The notes: a model not told the origin generated them from the sequence alone. Positions 9,021 to 18,365 are shown, counted from the stretch's first letter. The stretch is 64,000 nt of DNA from Mycobacterium sp. IS-1590 (GCF_001500025.1 NZ_LQIW01000003.1:62001-126000); one strand, 5' to 3'. Program-made: numbers and translations.

Positions 9021-10586
9021 GTGACGAGCGTATTCAACGAAGCGACCCGGGTCATCCCCGCCGACCTTCGCAGGCGCTACGAAGCCGAAGGTTGGTGGCT
9101 GCCCGAGACGCTGGGCGCATCGCTGGCGGAGGCGCTGACCGCTCACCCGGAGCTGCCGTTCCGGGTCTACTCGTCGTCCCGCCCGTACACCGGGACGTTC
9201 GGTGACGTGGAGACCGTCGCTCGGCGGCTCGCCGAGGGCTTGCGGACGCGCGGCGTGCAACCGGGTGATGTGGTGGCCTTCCAGCTGCCGAATTGGATGG
9301 AGGCGGCCGCGACGTTCTGGGCGGCCACGCTGCTCGGCGCCGTCGTGGTGCCGATCGTGCACTTCTACGGGCGCAAGGAACTCGGGCACATCCTGACCAC
9401 CGCTGCGCCGAAGGTCTTCATCACGGCGACGGAGTTCGGCCGGATGACGTATCACCCCGATCTGGTCGCGGACGTTCCGGTCGTCGGTGTCGTCGGCCTC
9501 GATTTCGACGACCTGCTGTCGCCGGTCCCCATGGCGGGCGTGCTCGAGGCGGACCCTGCGGAGCCGGCGCTGATCGCGTTCACGTCGGGAACCACCCGGG
9601 ACCCGAAGGGCGTTGTGCACAGCCATCAGTCGCTGGGCTTCGAGATTCGCCAACTGGCGGCCAACCACCCGCCCAACCCGGCCGGTTCGGTGATGGCGCT
9701 GCCGGTGGGGCATTTCATCGGAATGCTCGGCGGACTCCTGTGCCCGGTGCTCGAAGGAGTGCCGGTACACCTGTGCGACACGTGGGACCCCGGCCTGGTG
9801 CTGGCCCTGATGAAGCGCGACGGAGTCGGTTTCGGCGGCGGACCAACCTATTTCATCACCAGCCTGCTCGACCACCCCGAGTTCACCGAAGAGCACCTGC
9901 GGTACATGCCCTATCTGGGTCTGGGCGGCTCGGCGGTGCCGGTTGCGGTGATGCGGCGGCTCACCGATCTGGGACTGGTCGTGACACGGTCCTACGGCAG
10001 CACGGAACATCCGTCGATCACCGGGTCGCGGCCCGACGCCCCCGTTGAGAAGCGGCTCCTCACAGACGGCCCGGCGCGTCCCGGAGTCGAGATCCGCATC
10101 GCTTCCGACGGTGAAATCCTGTCTCGCGGTCCGGATTTGTGCCTGGGCTACCTCGACCCGCAGTTGTCGGCCGCGGCGTTCGACGCCGAGGGGTGGTACC
10201 ACACCGGCGATGTCGGAGTCCTCGACGAGGACGGGTACCTCACCATCACCGACCGCAAGGCCGACGTGATTATCCGCGGTGGCGAGAACATCAGCGCCAT
10301 CGAAGTCGAAGAGGCGCTGCTCGGACTGCCCGCGGTCGCCGAGGCCGTCGTGGTGGCCGCGCCCGACCGCGCATTCGGTGAGCGGGTCGCAGCGGTACTG
10401 CGGCTCAAGCCCGGCCGGCCCATGCCGACCCGCGACGAGGTGCGCGAGCATTTCGTAGCCGCCGGGATGGCACGTCAGAAATGGCCCGAAGAGTTGCACC
10501 AGGTCGACGACTTCCCGCGCACAGCGAGCGGCAAGGTGCAGAAGTACCTGGTACGGCAGAAAGTTCGTCGGTTTCACGGCTTGTGA
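9021..10586 (+). CDS. Acyl-CoA ligase / AMP-dependent synthetase (ANL superfamily, FadD-like)
   Basis: 521 residues from GTG 9021 (VTSVFNEATRVIP); an in-frame ATG at 8964 has a non-family leader. All core ANL motifs are present: the phosphate loop FTSGTTRDPKGVVHSH, YGSTEHPS, the ATP-ribose Asp in YHTGDVGVLDEDGY, the hinge DRKADVIIRGGENIS, and the C-terminal catalytic Lys in PRTASGKVQKY. It should activate a carboxylic acid to its CoA thioester through an acyl-adenylate. As first gene of an operon with a CoA-transferase, an SDR and an aldolase pair, it probably primes a substrate-derived acid for beta-oxidation-like degradation. Chain type cannot be read from the sequence. Confidence 0.88.
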   Translation: MTSVFNEATRVIPADLRRRYEAEGWWLPETLGASLAEALTAHPELPFRVYSSSRPYTGTFGDVETVARRLAEGLRTRGVQPGDVVAFQLPNWMEAAATFWAATLLGAVVVPIVHFYGRKELGHILTTAAPKVFITATEFGRMTYHPDLVADVPVVGVVGLDFDDLLSPVPMAGVLEADPAEPALIAFTSGTTRDPKGVVHSHQSLGFEIRQLAANHPPNPAGSVMALPVGHFIGMLGGLLCPVLEGVPVHLCDTWDPGLVLALMKRDGVGFGGGPTYFITSLLDHPEFTEEHLRYMPYLGLGGSAVPVAVMRRLTDLGLVVTRSYGSTEHPSITGSRPDAPVEKRLLTDGPARPGVEIRIASDGEILSRGPDLCLGYLDPQLSAAAFDAEGWYHTGDVGVLDEDGYLTITDRKADVIIRGGENISAIEVEEALLGLPAVAEAVVVAAPDRAFGERVAAVLRLKPGRPMPTRDEVREHFVAAGMARQKWPEELHQVDDFPRTASGKVQKYLVRQKVRRFHGL

Positions 10587-10596
10587 GGAGGCTTCG

Positions 10597-11433
10597 ATGA
10601 CGGGACGCGTTGCGGGCAAGGTGGCCTTCGTCACCGGTGCGGCTCGCGGGCAGGGCCGCAGTCACGCGGTCCGGCTGGCCGAGGAGGGGGCCGACATCAT
10701 CGCGGTCGACATCTGCACGCACATCGACAACACCCCCGAACCGGGGTCGACTCCCGCCGACCTGGCCGAGACCGCCGACATGGTCAAGGCGTTGGATCGT
10801 CGCGTTGTCACCGCGGAGGTCGACGTCTGCGACTTCGACGCGCTGAAATCCGCCCTCGACGGTGGTGTCGAGCAACTGGGTCGACTCGACATCGTGATCG
10901 CCAACGCGGGCATCGGCACCCCGGGGGCGATGCTGGATGAGATGGACGAAGCCCGCTGGCAGCAGACGATCGATGTCAACCTGTCCGGTGTCTGGAAATC
11001 GGTCAAAGCCGCTGTGCCCCACATCAAGGCGGGAGGCCGGGGCGGATCGGTGATCATGACGAGTTCGGTGGGCGGCCTCAAGGCCTATCCGCATGTTGGC
11101 CACTACGTGACCGCCAAACACGGTGTCGTAGGACTCATGCGCACCTTCGCGGTCGAATTGGGGCAGTTCAGTATTCGCGTGAACTCGGTTCACCCGACCC
11201 ACGTCGGCACCGACATGTTGCTCAACGAGTCGACCTACCGCGCGTTTCGTCCCGATCTGGAGAACCCCGGTGCCGACGACATCAAACCGATCTGCCAGAT
11301 GTTCCACATGCTGCCGATTCCGTGGGTCGAGGCGGTCGACATCAGCAACGCTGTGCTCTTCCTCGCCTCCGACGAGGCCCGATACATCACCGGCGTTCCG
11401 CTCCCGATCGATGCGGGCAGTTGTCTGAAATGA
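10597..11433 (+). CDS. Mycofactocin-coupled SDR family oxidoreductase
   Basis: 278 residues with the Rossmann motif VTGAARGQGRSHAVRLAEEG and the insertion after strand 2 (DICTHIDNTPEPGSTPADL) that mark the mycofactocin-dependent subfamily with tightly bound NAD. The catalytic residues are present: NAG, Ser in MTSSVGG and YxxxK in HYVTAKHG. It should oxidise an alcohol and pass electrons to mycofactocin rather than to free NAD. The gene lies 10 nt after the acyl-CoA ligase and overlaps the CoA-transferase start (ATGA). The mycofactocin biosynthesis genes are not in this window. Confidence 0.85.
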   Translation: MTGRVAGKVAFVTGAARGQGRSHAVRLAEEGADIIAVDICTHIDNTPEPGSTPADLAETADMVKALDRRVVTAEVDVCDFDALKSALDGGVEQLGRLDIVIANAGIGTPGAMLDEMDEARWQQTIDVNLSGVWKSVKAAVPHIKAGGRGGSVIMTSSVGGLKAYPHVGHYVTAKHGVVGLMRTFAVELGQFSIRVNSVHPTHVGTDMLLNESTYRAFRPDLENPGADDIKPICQMFHMLPIPWVEAVDISNAVLFLASDEARYITGVPLPIDAGSCLK

Positions 11434-12647
11434 CCGATGTCGGGGGCGCGTTCGACGGCATCCGCGTCGTCGAACTCGCGCAGTGGGTGTTCGTTCCGGT
11501 CGCCGGCGCACTGCTGGCCGATTGGGGCGCCGACGTGGTGCGCGTGGAGCGGCTGGACGGCGATCCCTACCGGGGGCTGGCCACGCAGGGCATCGGAACC
11601 GACCGCGGCGGTGTCAATCTATCGATGGCGCTTGCCAATCGGGGTAAGCGGTCGATCGCGTTGGATCTGCGCCGGCCGCGGGGCCTCGAGGTGCTCGACG
11701 ATCTGCTCGCGGAGGCCGATGTGCTGCTGACGAGCCTGCGCCCGGGCGCACTCGAACGGCTGGGGCTGGCCGCCGACACCGTACGCGAACGCCATCCGCA
11801 TCTGGTCTACGCCCGTGGCCACGGGTTCGGGGTCCGCGGCCCCGACGCCGATCAGCCCGGCTACGACAGCTCGGCATTCTGGGCGCGCGGCGCCGTCGGG
11901 CACATGCTGACCCCGGCCGAACGGGACTATCCGATCAGCCAGCGCGGGGCGATGGGAGACCGCAACGGTGCGATGGCGCTCGCGTTCGGCATAGCCGCCG
12001 CGCTGCTCAAACGGGCCCGCACCGGAACGGGCTCGGTGGTCGACGTCTCGCTGTTGGCCACCGCCATGTGGATGCTGTCCTCGGATCTGCTTGCCGCCCT
12101 CAACGGCGGTGAGGCGCAACCGATCCGGGGCCGCGGCCCGCTGGTGAACCCGTTGACCGCGACCTATCGGACCAAGGATGAGCGCCACGTCCAGCTGATG
12201 TTCCTGCAGGGCGACCGCTACTGGAAAGACTTCTGTCGCGCGGTCGGCCGGCCGGACCTGAGCGACGACCCGCGTTTTTCCGACCTTGCCGCCCGGCGCG
12301 TCAACGCCGCCGCGTGTATAGCCGAACTCGACGCGCTGTTCGGCGAGCGCACGCTCGAGGAGTGGAAGGCGGTGCTGGCGCCGCTGGACGCGCCGTGGTC
12401 GCCGATCCAGACCATCGGTGAGGTGATCGACGACCCACAGGTGGCGGCCAACTCCTACGTCGGCGACGTCGTCATCGATGACGATGTTGCGTACCGTTTA
12501 CCCACGGTCCCAGTGCAATTCGATGAACAGCCGCCGAAATTGCGCCGTGCGCCCGAGCACGGTGAACACACCGAGGCGGTGCTGCTGGAGCTGGGATACG
12601 ACTGGGACCGTATCACCGGTCTGGCCGAGGCGGGCGTCATCCCGTGA
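11430..12647 (+). CDS. CoA-transferase family III (CaiB/BaiF type)
   Basis: 405 residues from ATG 11430, which overlaps the SDR stop. The N-terminus (GIRVVELAQWVFVPVAGAL followed by DWGADVV) is the standard opening of family III CoA-transferases. The catalytic Asp177 lies in MGDRNGAMALAFG. These enzymes move CoA from a donor thioester to an acid; members in catabolic clusters also act as racemase-like acyl-CoA enzymes. With a ligase upstream, it may recycle CoA or activate a second intermediate. Its stop overlaps the GTG of the DUF35 gene. Confidence 0.87.
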   Translation: MTDVGGAFDGIRVVELAQWVFVPVAGALLADWGADVVRVERLDGDPYRGLATQGIGTDRGGVNLSMALANRGKRSIALDLRRPRGLEVLDDLLAEADVLLTSLRPGALERLGLAADTVRERHPHLVYARGHGFGVRGPDADQPGYDSSAFWARGAVGHMLTPAERDYPISQRGAMGDRNGAMALAFGIAAALLKRARTGTGSVVDVSLLATAMWMLSSDLLAALNGGEAQPIRGRGPLVNPLTATYRTKDERHVQLMFLQGDRYWKDFCRAVGRPDLSDDPRFSDLAARRVNAAACIAELDALFGERTLEEWKAVLAPLDAPWSPIQTIGEVIDDPQVAANSYVGDVVIDDDVAYRLPTVPVQFDEQPPKLRRAPEHGEHTEAVLLELGYDWDRITGLAEAGVIP

Positions 12648-13057
12648 CCGCGCAGCGACCGTTGCCGGTTCCCGACGAGGCTTCGGCGCCGTATTGGGCC
12701 GCTGCCGCCCGGCATGTCCTGACGGTCGCACGGTGCTCGGAGTGCGCGGCCCTCACACTGCCTCCTGACGTGTTGTGCGTGGCGTGCGGAAGCACCGACC
12801 CGCGTTACGTGTTCGCGCCGGTCAGTGGGCGGGGCGTGGTGCGGTCGTGGACCGTTGTGCGGAAGTCGTTTCTGCCCGGCTTCGAGGTGCCGTTCGTCCT
12901 GGTCGATGTGGAGCTGGCCGAACAGCCCGACTTGCGGCTGATCGGCCGCCTGCTGGGCGCCGACGAGGCGGCACTGAGCATCGGCGCGCAAGTATCGGTG
13001 GTCTTCGAGGACGTGAGCGCCGAAATCGCCGTACCGGCATTCGAGTTGGCGCCGTGA
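12644..13057 (+). CDS. DUF35 / Zn-ribbon OB-fold acyl-CoA-associated protein
   Basis: 137 residues. An N-terminal rubredoxin-like zinc ribbon (CSECAALTLPP, then CVACGS) is followed by an OB-fold with the typical VRSWTVVRKSFLPGF segment. In steroid side-chain degradation such proteins (the DUF35 part of ChsH2) bind thiolase-like Ltp2 aldolases and acyl-CoA. The next gene overlaps this one by 4 nt and encodes exactly such a thiolase-like protein, so the pair probably forms one complex. GTG start at 12644. Confidence 0.85.
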   Translation: MTAQRPLPVPDEASAPYWAAAARHVLTVARCSECAALTLPPDVLCVACGSTDPRYVFAPVSGRGVVRSWTVVRKSFLPGFEVPFVLVDVELAEQPDLRLIGRLLGADEAALSIGAQVSVVFEDVSAEIAVPAFELAP

Positions 13058-14235
13058 CCCACCGCGACCGGGTCGCCATCGTCGGATATGCGCACAGCAC
13101 GATCGAGCGCCGGGCGGCTCGTCCCTTGGGTGCGGTGGCCGTGGACACCGCACGTGCCGCGATCGCCGATGCGGGCCTGGCGGTGGAGATGGTCGACGGC
13201 TATATCGGATCGAGCATGTTGCCGAGCGCAGGCGGGCATCAGCCCGTCGACGGTGTCAGCATCGTCTCGTCGATGTGGTTGGCGCGCAGCCTCGGTGGCG
13301 AACCCCGCTACGTTGCGGGGTTCGACGGCATCGGCCAGGTCTCCGGGTCGGTGGGTATGGCGGTCAACGCGTTGGTCAGCGGAGCGGCCGACTACGTCGT
13401 CGTGCACCGCGCCCTGCACAATCCGGCCGGTAGTTATCACGGCAGCGCGATGCGCGAAGCCCGCGGTGTGCAGCAGTGGACCGCGCCGCAGGGTTTCTTC
13501 GGGCCGCTGGCGATGATTGCCCTGCCGTACAACGAATACCTGCAGCGATTCGGTGCCCGCCGCGAGTCGATGGCTGCGGTTGTCACCGAAGCCCGGAAGA
13601 ACGGCGCGAAACTGCCGTGGTCGTACTGGTACGGCCGTCCGCTGACCACAGATCAGTATCTCGCCGAACCGCCACTGGTGGATCCGGTGTGCCGGCTCGA
13701 CTGCGACATCCCGGTCGACGGTGTCGCCGCGTTCGTGCTGACGACGGGTGATCGTGCGGTCGATTCACCGCACCGACCGGTGTATGTGTCGGGTTTTGCG
13801 AACAGTGTCGGCGGTCCGCGGCGGCTACCGCTGCATTGGCCGCTCGACGACATCTTCGCCGGAGGGTTCGCCACGGTGGAAAGACTCTGGCGGCAAACCG
13901 GTCTGACGATCGAGGACGTGGACCTGCCGCAGGTTTACGACGGCTTCTCCCCGCTCGTGTGGTTCTGGCTGGAGGTGTTGGGCATCTGCCCCGTGGGCGA
14001 GGCACACCGGTTCGTCCAGGACGGTGGCATCGACGCCGACAGACCGGGTGCCGTGCCGGCTCTGACGAGTGGCGGCGCGCTGGGTAACGGCCGCATGCAC
14101 GGGGTTCCGCAGATGCTCGAGTGCTACTTGCAGCTGTCTCGTCGGGCGGGCGAGCGGCAGCGCCCCGCGTCGATCGGCCTGGCCTGCCAAGCGGCGCCCC
14201 ACTTCGGCGGCGTGGTGGCATACTCCGCGAACTGA
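13054..14235 (+). CDS. Thiolase-fold lipid-transfer-type protein, probable Ltp2-like retro-aldolase
   Basis: 393 residues from GTG 13054, overlapping the DUF35 stop. The thiolase fold is recognisable by VAIVGYAHSTIE at the start, GSVGMAVNALVSGAADYVVV in the middle and TSGGALGNGRMHG near the end. The nucleophilic Cys expected around residues 80-95 of a thiolase is absent, as is the usual GHP triad context. Together with the DUF35 partner this resembles the Ltp2 group, which cleaves a beta-hydroxyacyl-CoA side chain by retro-aldol reaction. That activity is inferred. The TGA ends 1 nt before the stop codon of the convergent mceF gene. Confidence 0.8.
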   Translation: MTHRDRVAIVGYAHSTIERRAARPLGAVAVDTARAAIADAGLAVEMVDGYIGSSMLPSAGGHQPVDGVSIVSSMWLARSLGGEPRYVAGFDGIGQVSGSVGMAVNALVSGAADYVVVHRALHNPAGSYHGSAMREARGVQQWTAPQGFFGPLAMIALPYNEYLQRFGARRESMAAVVTEARKNGAKLPWSYWYGRPLTTDQYLAEPPLVDPVCRLDCDIPVDGVAAFVLTTGDRAVDSPHRPVYVSGFANSVGGPRRLPLHWPLDDIFAGGFATVERLWRQTGLTIEDVDLPQVYDGFSPLVWFWLEVLGICPVGEAHRFVQDGGIDADRPGAVPALTSGGALGNGRMHGVPQMLECYLQLSRRAGERQRPASIGLACQAAPHFGGVVAYSAN

Positions 14236-14236
14236 C

Positions 14237-15757
14237 TCAGCGCGGAAGCAGATCCTGCCACGACGAAGGCTCGCCGCCAGGGCTCAGGTCCGTCTGCTGA
14301 TAGACCTGGCCGTCACCGCCGACGTAGCGCCCGGTCCGCGGGTCGTAGTTGGCCGTCGCCGCGGCGACGCCATGAGGTGCGCTGTCGGGCAACGCATTCG
14401 GTGTCGCCGGAGGCGGCGCCGGCGCGGGGGGTGGTTGTGTGACCGGGGGAGGCAGCGGCGTGCCCTCGAGCGGGGCGAAGATCCTTTCGTCCGCATCGAC
14501 CCGGGAGTCGGGTGCGACGCCCTGGGCGATGAGGTTCGGGTCGAAGGGGTACGGACCCAGGACGTGCTGGCGCATCGCGGTGGGTTCGAAAGGCCGGTCA
14601 CTGTTGCAGATTTCGACGGTGGGCGCCCGCTTGCCCGGGTTGGACAGGCACGGGTTGTTGCGCACGCCGCGGACCGCGATCGGGGAGTCCTGCGGCAGTT
14701 TGCAATACAGGTTGTCCGGGGTGTCGATCACGGTCTCGTCGTCGGGTGATCGCCATTCGGACGGTGGCAGAAAACCGACCGTACAGGCCGGCGGGTCACC
14801 GTTCATCAGCGAGAAGCCACCGTAGGACAGACCGAGCGGGTTGTTGAGCTGTGACAAAGACCCGAAACCCGCGACATAGGGCGGGAGTAGCACCAGCAGC
14901 TGCCGCAGCGCGGGGTTGTAGGTCACGCCTACCTCGCCGACGGTGGTGAGGTTCGCCAACAACACGGGTAGCGTCGGTTTGACCTGCTCGAGCAGGCGAG
15001 AGACCTCACCGGCGGCGTCGGAACCCGTGCCGAGCAGGGTCCGGAAGTCGGCGTCGTTGTCGACCATCTGTCCGGTGACGGCGGCCAGGCTGCGTGCCCA
15101 GTTCCGAAGCGCATCAGTGCTTTGCGCCTGTGAGTCGATCAGCGGTGCGCTGTCGTCGATCAGGATCCGGGTGCGCTCCGCGGTGGCCTTGCTGTCGGCG
15201 GCGATCCGCGATCCGGAATCCATGAGCGACCCGAGGTCATAACCCGCACCGTCGAACGCCAGGTACGACTCGTCGAGCAGATCGGACAACGCCTGCTTCG
15301 GCACGCTCTTCACCATTGCGCTCAACTCGTCGAGCACCGGACCCACCCGCAGCGGGATCGTGGTGTCCGGCTCGGCGATCACCGCGCCATCGCGAAGAAA
15401 CGGCGGCCCGTCCGCACGAGGCACCAGGTCGACGTACTGTTCGCCGACGGCCGACACGCTGCGCACGCTCGCCTGCACATCGGCGGGAATCTTCGGTGCG
15501 GACCGCAGGGACAGCGTCGCGGTGGCGCCGGTCGCGGTGGGGGAGACACTTGTGACCTTGCCGATCTGCACGCCGCGGTAGGTCACGTTGCCGAATCGGT
15601 ACAGCCCGCCGGTAGCCGGCAGTTCCACGGTGACGGTGATGTGACCGATGCCGAACCACGTCGGGACCCGCAGATAGCCGAAAACCATTGCGGTCATGGC
15701 GACCACCGACGCGATCGTGAACACGATCAGTTGCGTCCGCACGGCCCTGGTGAGCAT
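14237..15757 (-). CDS. mceF: MCE family protein, MceF position
   Basis: 506 residues. One N-terminal membrane helix (LIVFTIASVVAMTAMVFGYL) leads into the MCE/MlaD beta domain (about residues 35-115, VTYRGVQIGKVTSV). A long helical region follows, with a disordered Pro-rich tail (PPPVTQPPPAPAPPPATP) ending in SSWQDLLPR. It is the last gene of a six-gene operon and its ATG overlaps the mceE stop by one base (TGATG). Mce proteins form a hexameric lipid tunnel across the periplasm. The Cys-containing insertion around residues 325-390 is typical of F subunits. Confidence 0.88.
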   Translation of the reverse strand: MLTRAVRTQLIVFTIASVVAMTAMVFGYLRVPTWFGIGHITVTVELPATGGLYRFGNVTYRGVQIGKVTSVSPTATGATATLSLRSAPKIPADVQASVRSVSAVGEQYVDLVPRADGPPFLRDGAVIAEPDTTIPLRVGPVLDELSAMVKSVPKQALSDLLDESYLAFDGAGYDLGSLMDSGSRIAADSKATAERTRILIDDSAPLIDSQAQSTDALRNWARSLAAVTGQMVDNDADFRTLLGTGSDAAGEVSRLLEQVKPTLPVLLANLTTVGEVGVTYNPALRQLLVLLPPYVAGFGSLSQLNNPLGLSYGGFSLMNGDPPACTVGFLPPSEWRSPDDETVIDTPDNLYCKLPQDSPIAVRGVRNNPCLSNPGKRAPTVEICNSDRPFEPTAMRQHVLGPYPFDPNLIAQGVAPDSRVDADERIFAPLEGTPLPPPVTQPPPAPAPPPATPNALPDSAPHGVAAATANYDPRTGRYVGGDGQVYQQTDLSPGGEPSSWQDLLPR

Positions 15758-17016
15758 CAGCCGCCCCCGCCCGGGAAGGGGCCCGCGAAAATCGATGTCT
15801 TAGGTGCGGCGTCGTCAAAGGGAGGCGGTGTGACCGGCAGCAGCGGCGGGGGCGTCTCGGCCCGCACGGGCGCCGTCATGGGTGGATCACCCGAATCACC
15901 GACTGGGGCAGGGGTGCTCAGGCCCAGGCTCAGCGGTTCGTAGGTGTAGTTCAGGTGCACCGGGTCGCCCGGCGCCGGGATCAGCGCCGCGTTCGGATCG
16001 CCCCACCGGGTTCCGAGGAACAACGATCGCTTCAGGCGGGGCACGGTGAGGTCCATCGTCGCGAAGATGTTGATGTAGTCGCCACGGATGGCGCGGTCCA
16101 CGAAATTCTGAGAGAAGGGAAAGGTGGGTAGGTAGGCGATCACCGGCCCGATCTGTCCGACATCGGCCAACGCCTGCAACGTCGGATCGAGATTCGACAG
16201 GTTGCGAACCAGGTCATCCCCGGAGGTATTAACGATATCTGTTGCCGTGTCGCTGAATTCGCCGAGTTTACGCATTGCGGTGATGAGCTGGTCGCGGTCC
16301 TCCAGCAGGACGTCCATGGCCGGGGGGACAGTGCGCAGCGCTTCGGTGATGTCATCCTCCTGGGCGGCCAGGGTAGCGGTGAAGCGGTCGAGTTCGGTGA
16401 TCGAGGAGTTGAACCGGTCCCGCTGCTCATCGACGGTTCCCACGAAGGTGTCCAGGCGGGTGATGAGGTCCCGGACGTCACCTTCGCGACCGGACAATGC
16501 CGTGGCAGCGCTGTGGACGAAATCGCCGATCTGCCCGAGCCCACCGCCGTTGACCACGACCGACAGCGACGAAAGCGTCTGTTCTGTCGATGGATACGTC
16601 GAGGTCCGGTCGAGTGCGATGGTCGAGCCCGGCGTCAATCGACCGGTCGGAGATTGTCCCGGCGGCGGGTCGAGCGCCACATGCATCGAGCCGAGCAAGC
16701 TGGTCTGCCCGATGGTGGCCACCGCATTCCCGGGCACCACGACATCGGGCCGGACACGCACCTCGACGTTCGCGACCCAGTCGTGCACATCGAGGGTGCC
16801 GACACTGCCGACGACGACGTCGTCGATCATCACCGGTGAATTCGATTCCAACGTCCCGATATTGGTGAACTGGACATGGTAGATCGCATTATCCGGGCCG
16901 CTGGCGACCGCCCCGGGAAGCGGAAGCGAGTTCACGCCCTCGAATCCGCACGCCGCGGCCGTCACCACGACGCAGGAAGCCGCAGCGGCGCCGCGCCACA
17001 GCTTCGCCGCGCTCAC
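15757..17016 (-). CDS. mceE: MCE family lipoprotein, MceE (LprK) position
   Basis: 419 residues from GTG 17016, which overlaps the mceD stop; farther upstream in-frame starts run through the mceD sequence and are not used. The N-terminus is a lipoprotein signal (CVVVTAAACGFEG) with the lipidated Cys in AAAC. The MCE domain (about residues 50-125) contains SPVMIDDVVVGSVG, followed by the helical domain (LTPGSTIALDRTSTYP onward) and a Pro-rich tail. E subunits of Mce complexes are characteristically the lipid-anchored member. Confidence 0.87.
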   Translation of the reverse strand: MSAAKLWRGAAAASCVVVTAAACGFEGVNSLPLPGAVASGPDNAIYHVQFTNIGTLESNSPVMIDDVVVGSVGTLDVHDWVANVEVRVRPDVVVPGNAVATIGQTSLLGSMHVALDPPPGQSPTGRLTPGSTIALDRTSTYPSTEQTLSSLSVVVNGGGLGQIGDFVHSAATALSGREGDVRDLITRLDTFVGTVDEQRDRFNSSITELDRFTATLAAQEDDITEALRTVPPAMDVLLEDRDQLITAMRKLGEFSDTATDIVNTSGDDLVRNLSNLDPTLQALADVGQIGPVIAYLPTFPFSQNFVDRAIRGDYINIFATMDLTVPRLKRSLFLGTRWGDPNAALIPAPGDPVHLNYTYEPLSLGLSTPAPVGDSGDPPMTAPVRAETPPPLLPVTPPPFDDAAPKTSIFAGPFPGGGG

Positions 17017-18365
17017 GGTGGGGTCCCATCGACCGCAGGTGGCGCTTCGGCAGGAAGCAGAAGGTCGGGCAGCGCCGGGGCCGGTCCGGGCGGCGGCGAG
17101 TGGGCCGGCGCGGGACCCGGCATGTGGACCGGGCCGGGCACACCGGCGTAGGCCGAGACCGCCGGCGGTTGTTCCGGTCCGACAGAGGCGCCACCCGGCC
17201 CGCCTGGGGCCAACGCGGGATCGGTGTAAGCCAGCTTGTCGGGGGTGATGGCGGGCATCAGGAAGGGGTTCAGTGGCGGCTGGGGCAGTGAGTTGAAGTT
17301 GAGTAGCCGCAACGCGGGCCCGAGATACTTGGCGCACACCTCCGCCGTCTCGGGGGCGGTGATGTTGGCGATGCCCCCGATCGCGCCGCAGATGAATGCG
17401 ACGGGGTTGGAGAAGTTGTTGAACACGAAGGTGCCGAGAGCGCCGGGCACGTTCGGGTTGAGGATGTTGTACGCGTTGGCGAATGCGGTCGGCGCGACGT
17501 GCAGAATGTTCTCCACGTCCAGCCGATGGTCCACCAGCACTTGAGTCGCGTTGGCCAGCCGCTGGACCTGTTCGGCGGTCTTGTCCCTGGTTCCCGCCAC
17601 GAACCGTCGCACCTCGCCGACGGCGACCGCCAGTTCGGACAGGGTCGCATCGAGATCGCTTCTGCTGTCGTCCAATACGGTGGAGAAGGTCGCCAGGCGG
17701 TCCTGGAACAGGACGAGGTCGTTGCCGCTGTCACGCAGCGCGGTGACGAAGGTCTGCACGTTCTCGATCGTGGCGACGATGTCGCCGCTGCCGTCGGACA
17801 GGATGCGCGCCAGCTGCGACAGCTGCGCGAACGTCTGTCGCAGCTTTTCTCCGTTGCCTTCCATGGCGTCGGCGGTGGACTCGATGAAGCGCCCCATCGA
17901 CGTTGTCGACATCGCGTTGTGTGGTCCGAGTTCGGTTGCCAGCCTGGACAACTGGTCCTTGACTTCGTCCCACTCGACCGGCACCGCGGTGCGGGACCGG
18001 GGGATCACCCCGCCGTCGCCCATACGCGCTTCGCCGGTCCGGTACAGCGGGGCCAACTGGACATAACGCGCGGCGACGAGGTTCTGCGCGACGATGACGG
18101 CTTTCGCGTCGGCGGGCACCCGGATACCACGATCGACTTCCAGGACCACTTCGGCATCGGTGGCCCGCGGGGTGATGGATCGGATCGCGCCGACCTTCAC
18201 CCCGGCGATGCGGACGTCGTCGCCGGGATAGAGGCCGGTCGCCGAGGAGAAGTGCGCGGTGATCCGCTGCGCGGGGAAGTAGAGTTGGCGAACCAGCATG
18301 ACCGTGGCGGCGACCAGAAGGACGGCGAGCAGCGCGAGCAGGAGCCGCTTGACGGTCGACCTCAT
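17013..18365 (-). CDS. mceD: MCE family protein, MceD position
   Basis: 450 residues from ATG 18365, whose start overlaps the mceC TGA. An N-terminal membrane helix (LLLALLAVLLVAATVMLV), an MCE domain with LYPGDDVRIAGVKVGAI, a helical hairpin region and a Pro/Gly/Ala-rich tail of about 70 residues are visible. The VRIAGVKVG pattern is the hallmark of the MlaD core. It is the fourth gene of the operon. No enzymatic residues are expected; the protein is a structural tunnel subunit. Confidence 0.88.
   Translation of the reverse strand: MRSTVKRLLLALLAVLLVAATVMLVRQLYFPAQRITAHFSSATGLYPGDDVRIAGVKVGAIRSITPRATDAEVVLEVDRGIRVPADAKAVIVAQNLVAARYVQLAPLYRTGEARMGDGGVIPRSRTAVPVEWDEVKDQLSRLATELGPHNAMSTTSMGRFIESTADAMEGNGEKLRQTFAQLSQLARILSDGSGDIVATIENVQTFVTALRDSGNDLVLFQDRLATFSTVLDDSRSDLDATLSELAVAVGEVRRFVAGTRDKTAEQVQRLANATQVLVDHRLDVENILHVAPTAFANAYNILNPNVPGALGTFVFNNFSNPVAFICGAIGGIANITAPETAEVCAKYLGPALRLLNFNSLPQPPLNPFLMPAITPDKLAYTDPALAPGGPGGASVGPEQPPAVSAYAGVPGPVHMPGPAPAHSPPPGPAPALPDLLLPAEAPPAVDGTPP

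Noticed and set aside
8967..10634. 555-codon minus-strand open frame
   Set aside because: Fully antisense to the acyl-CoA ligase, which has all ANL motifs in the plus frame.
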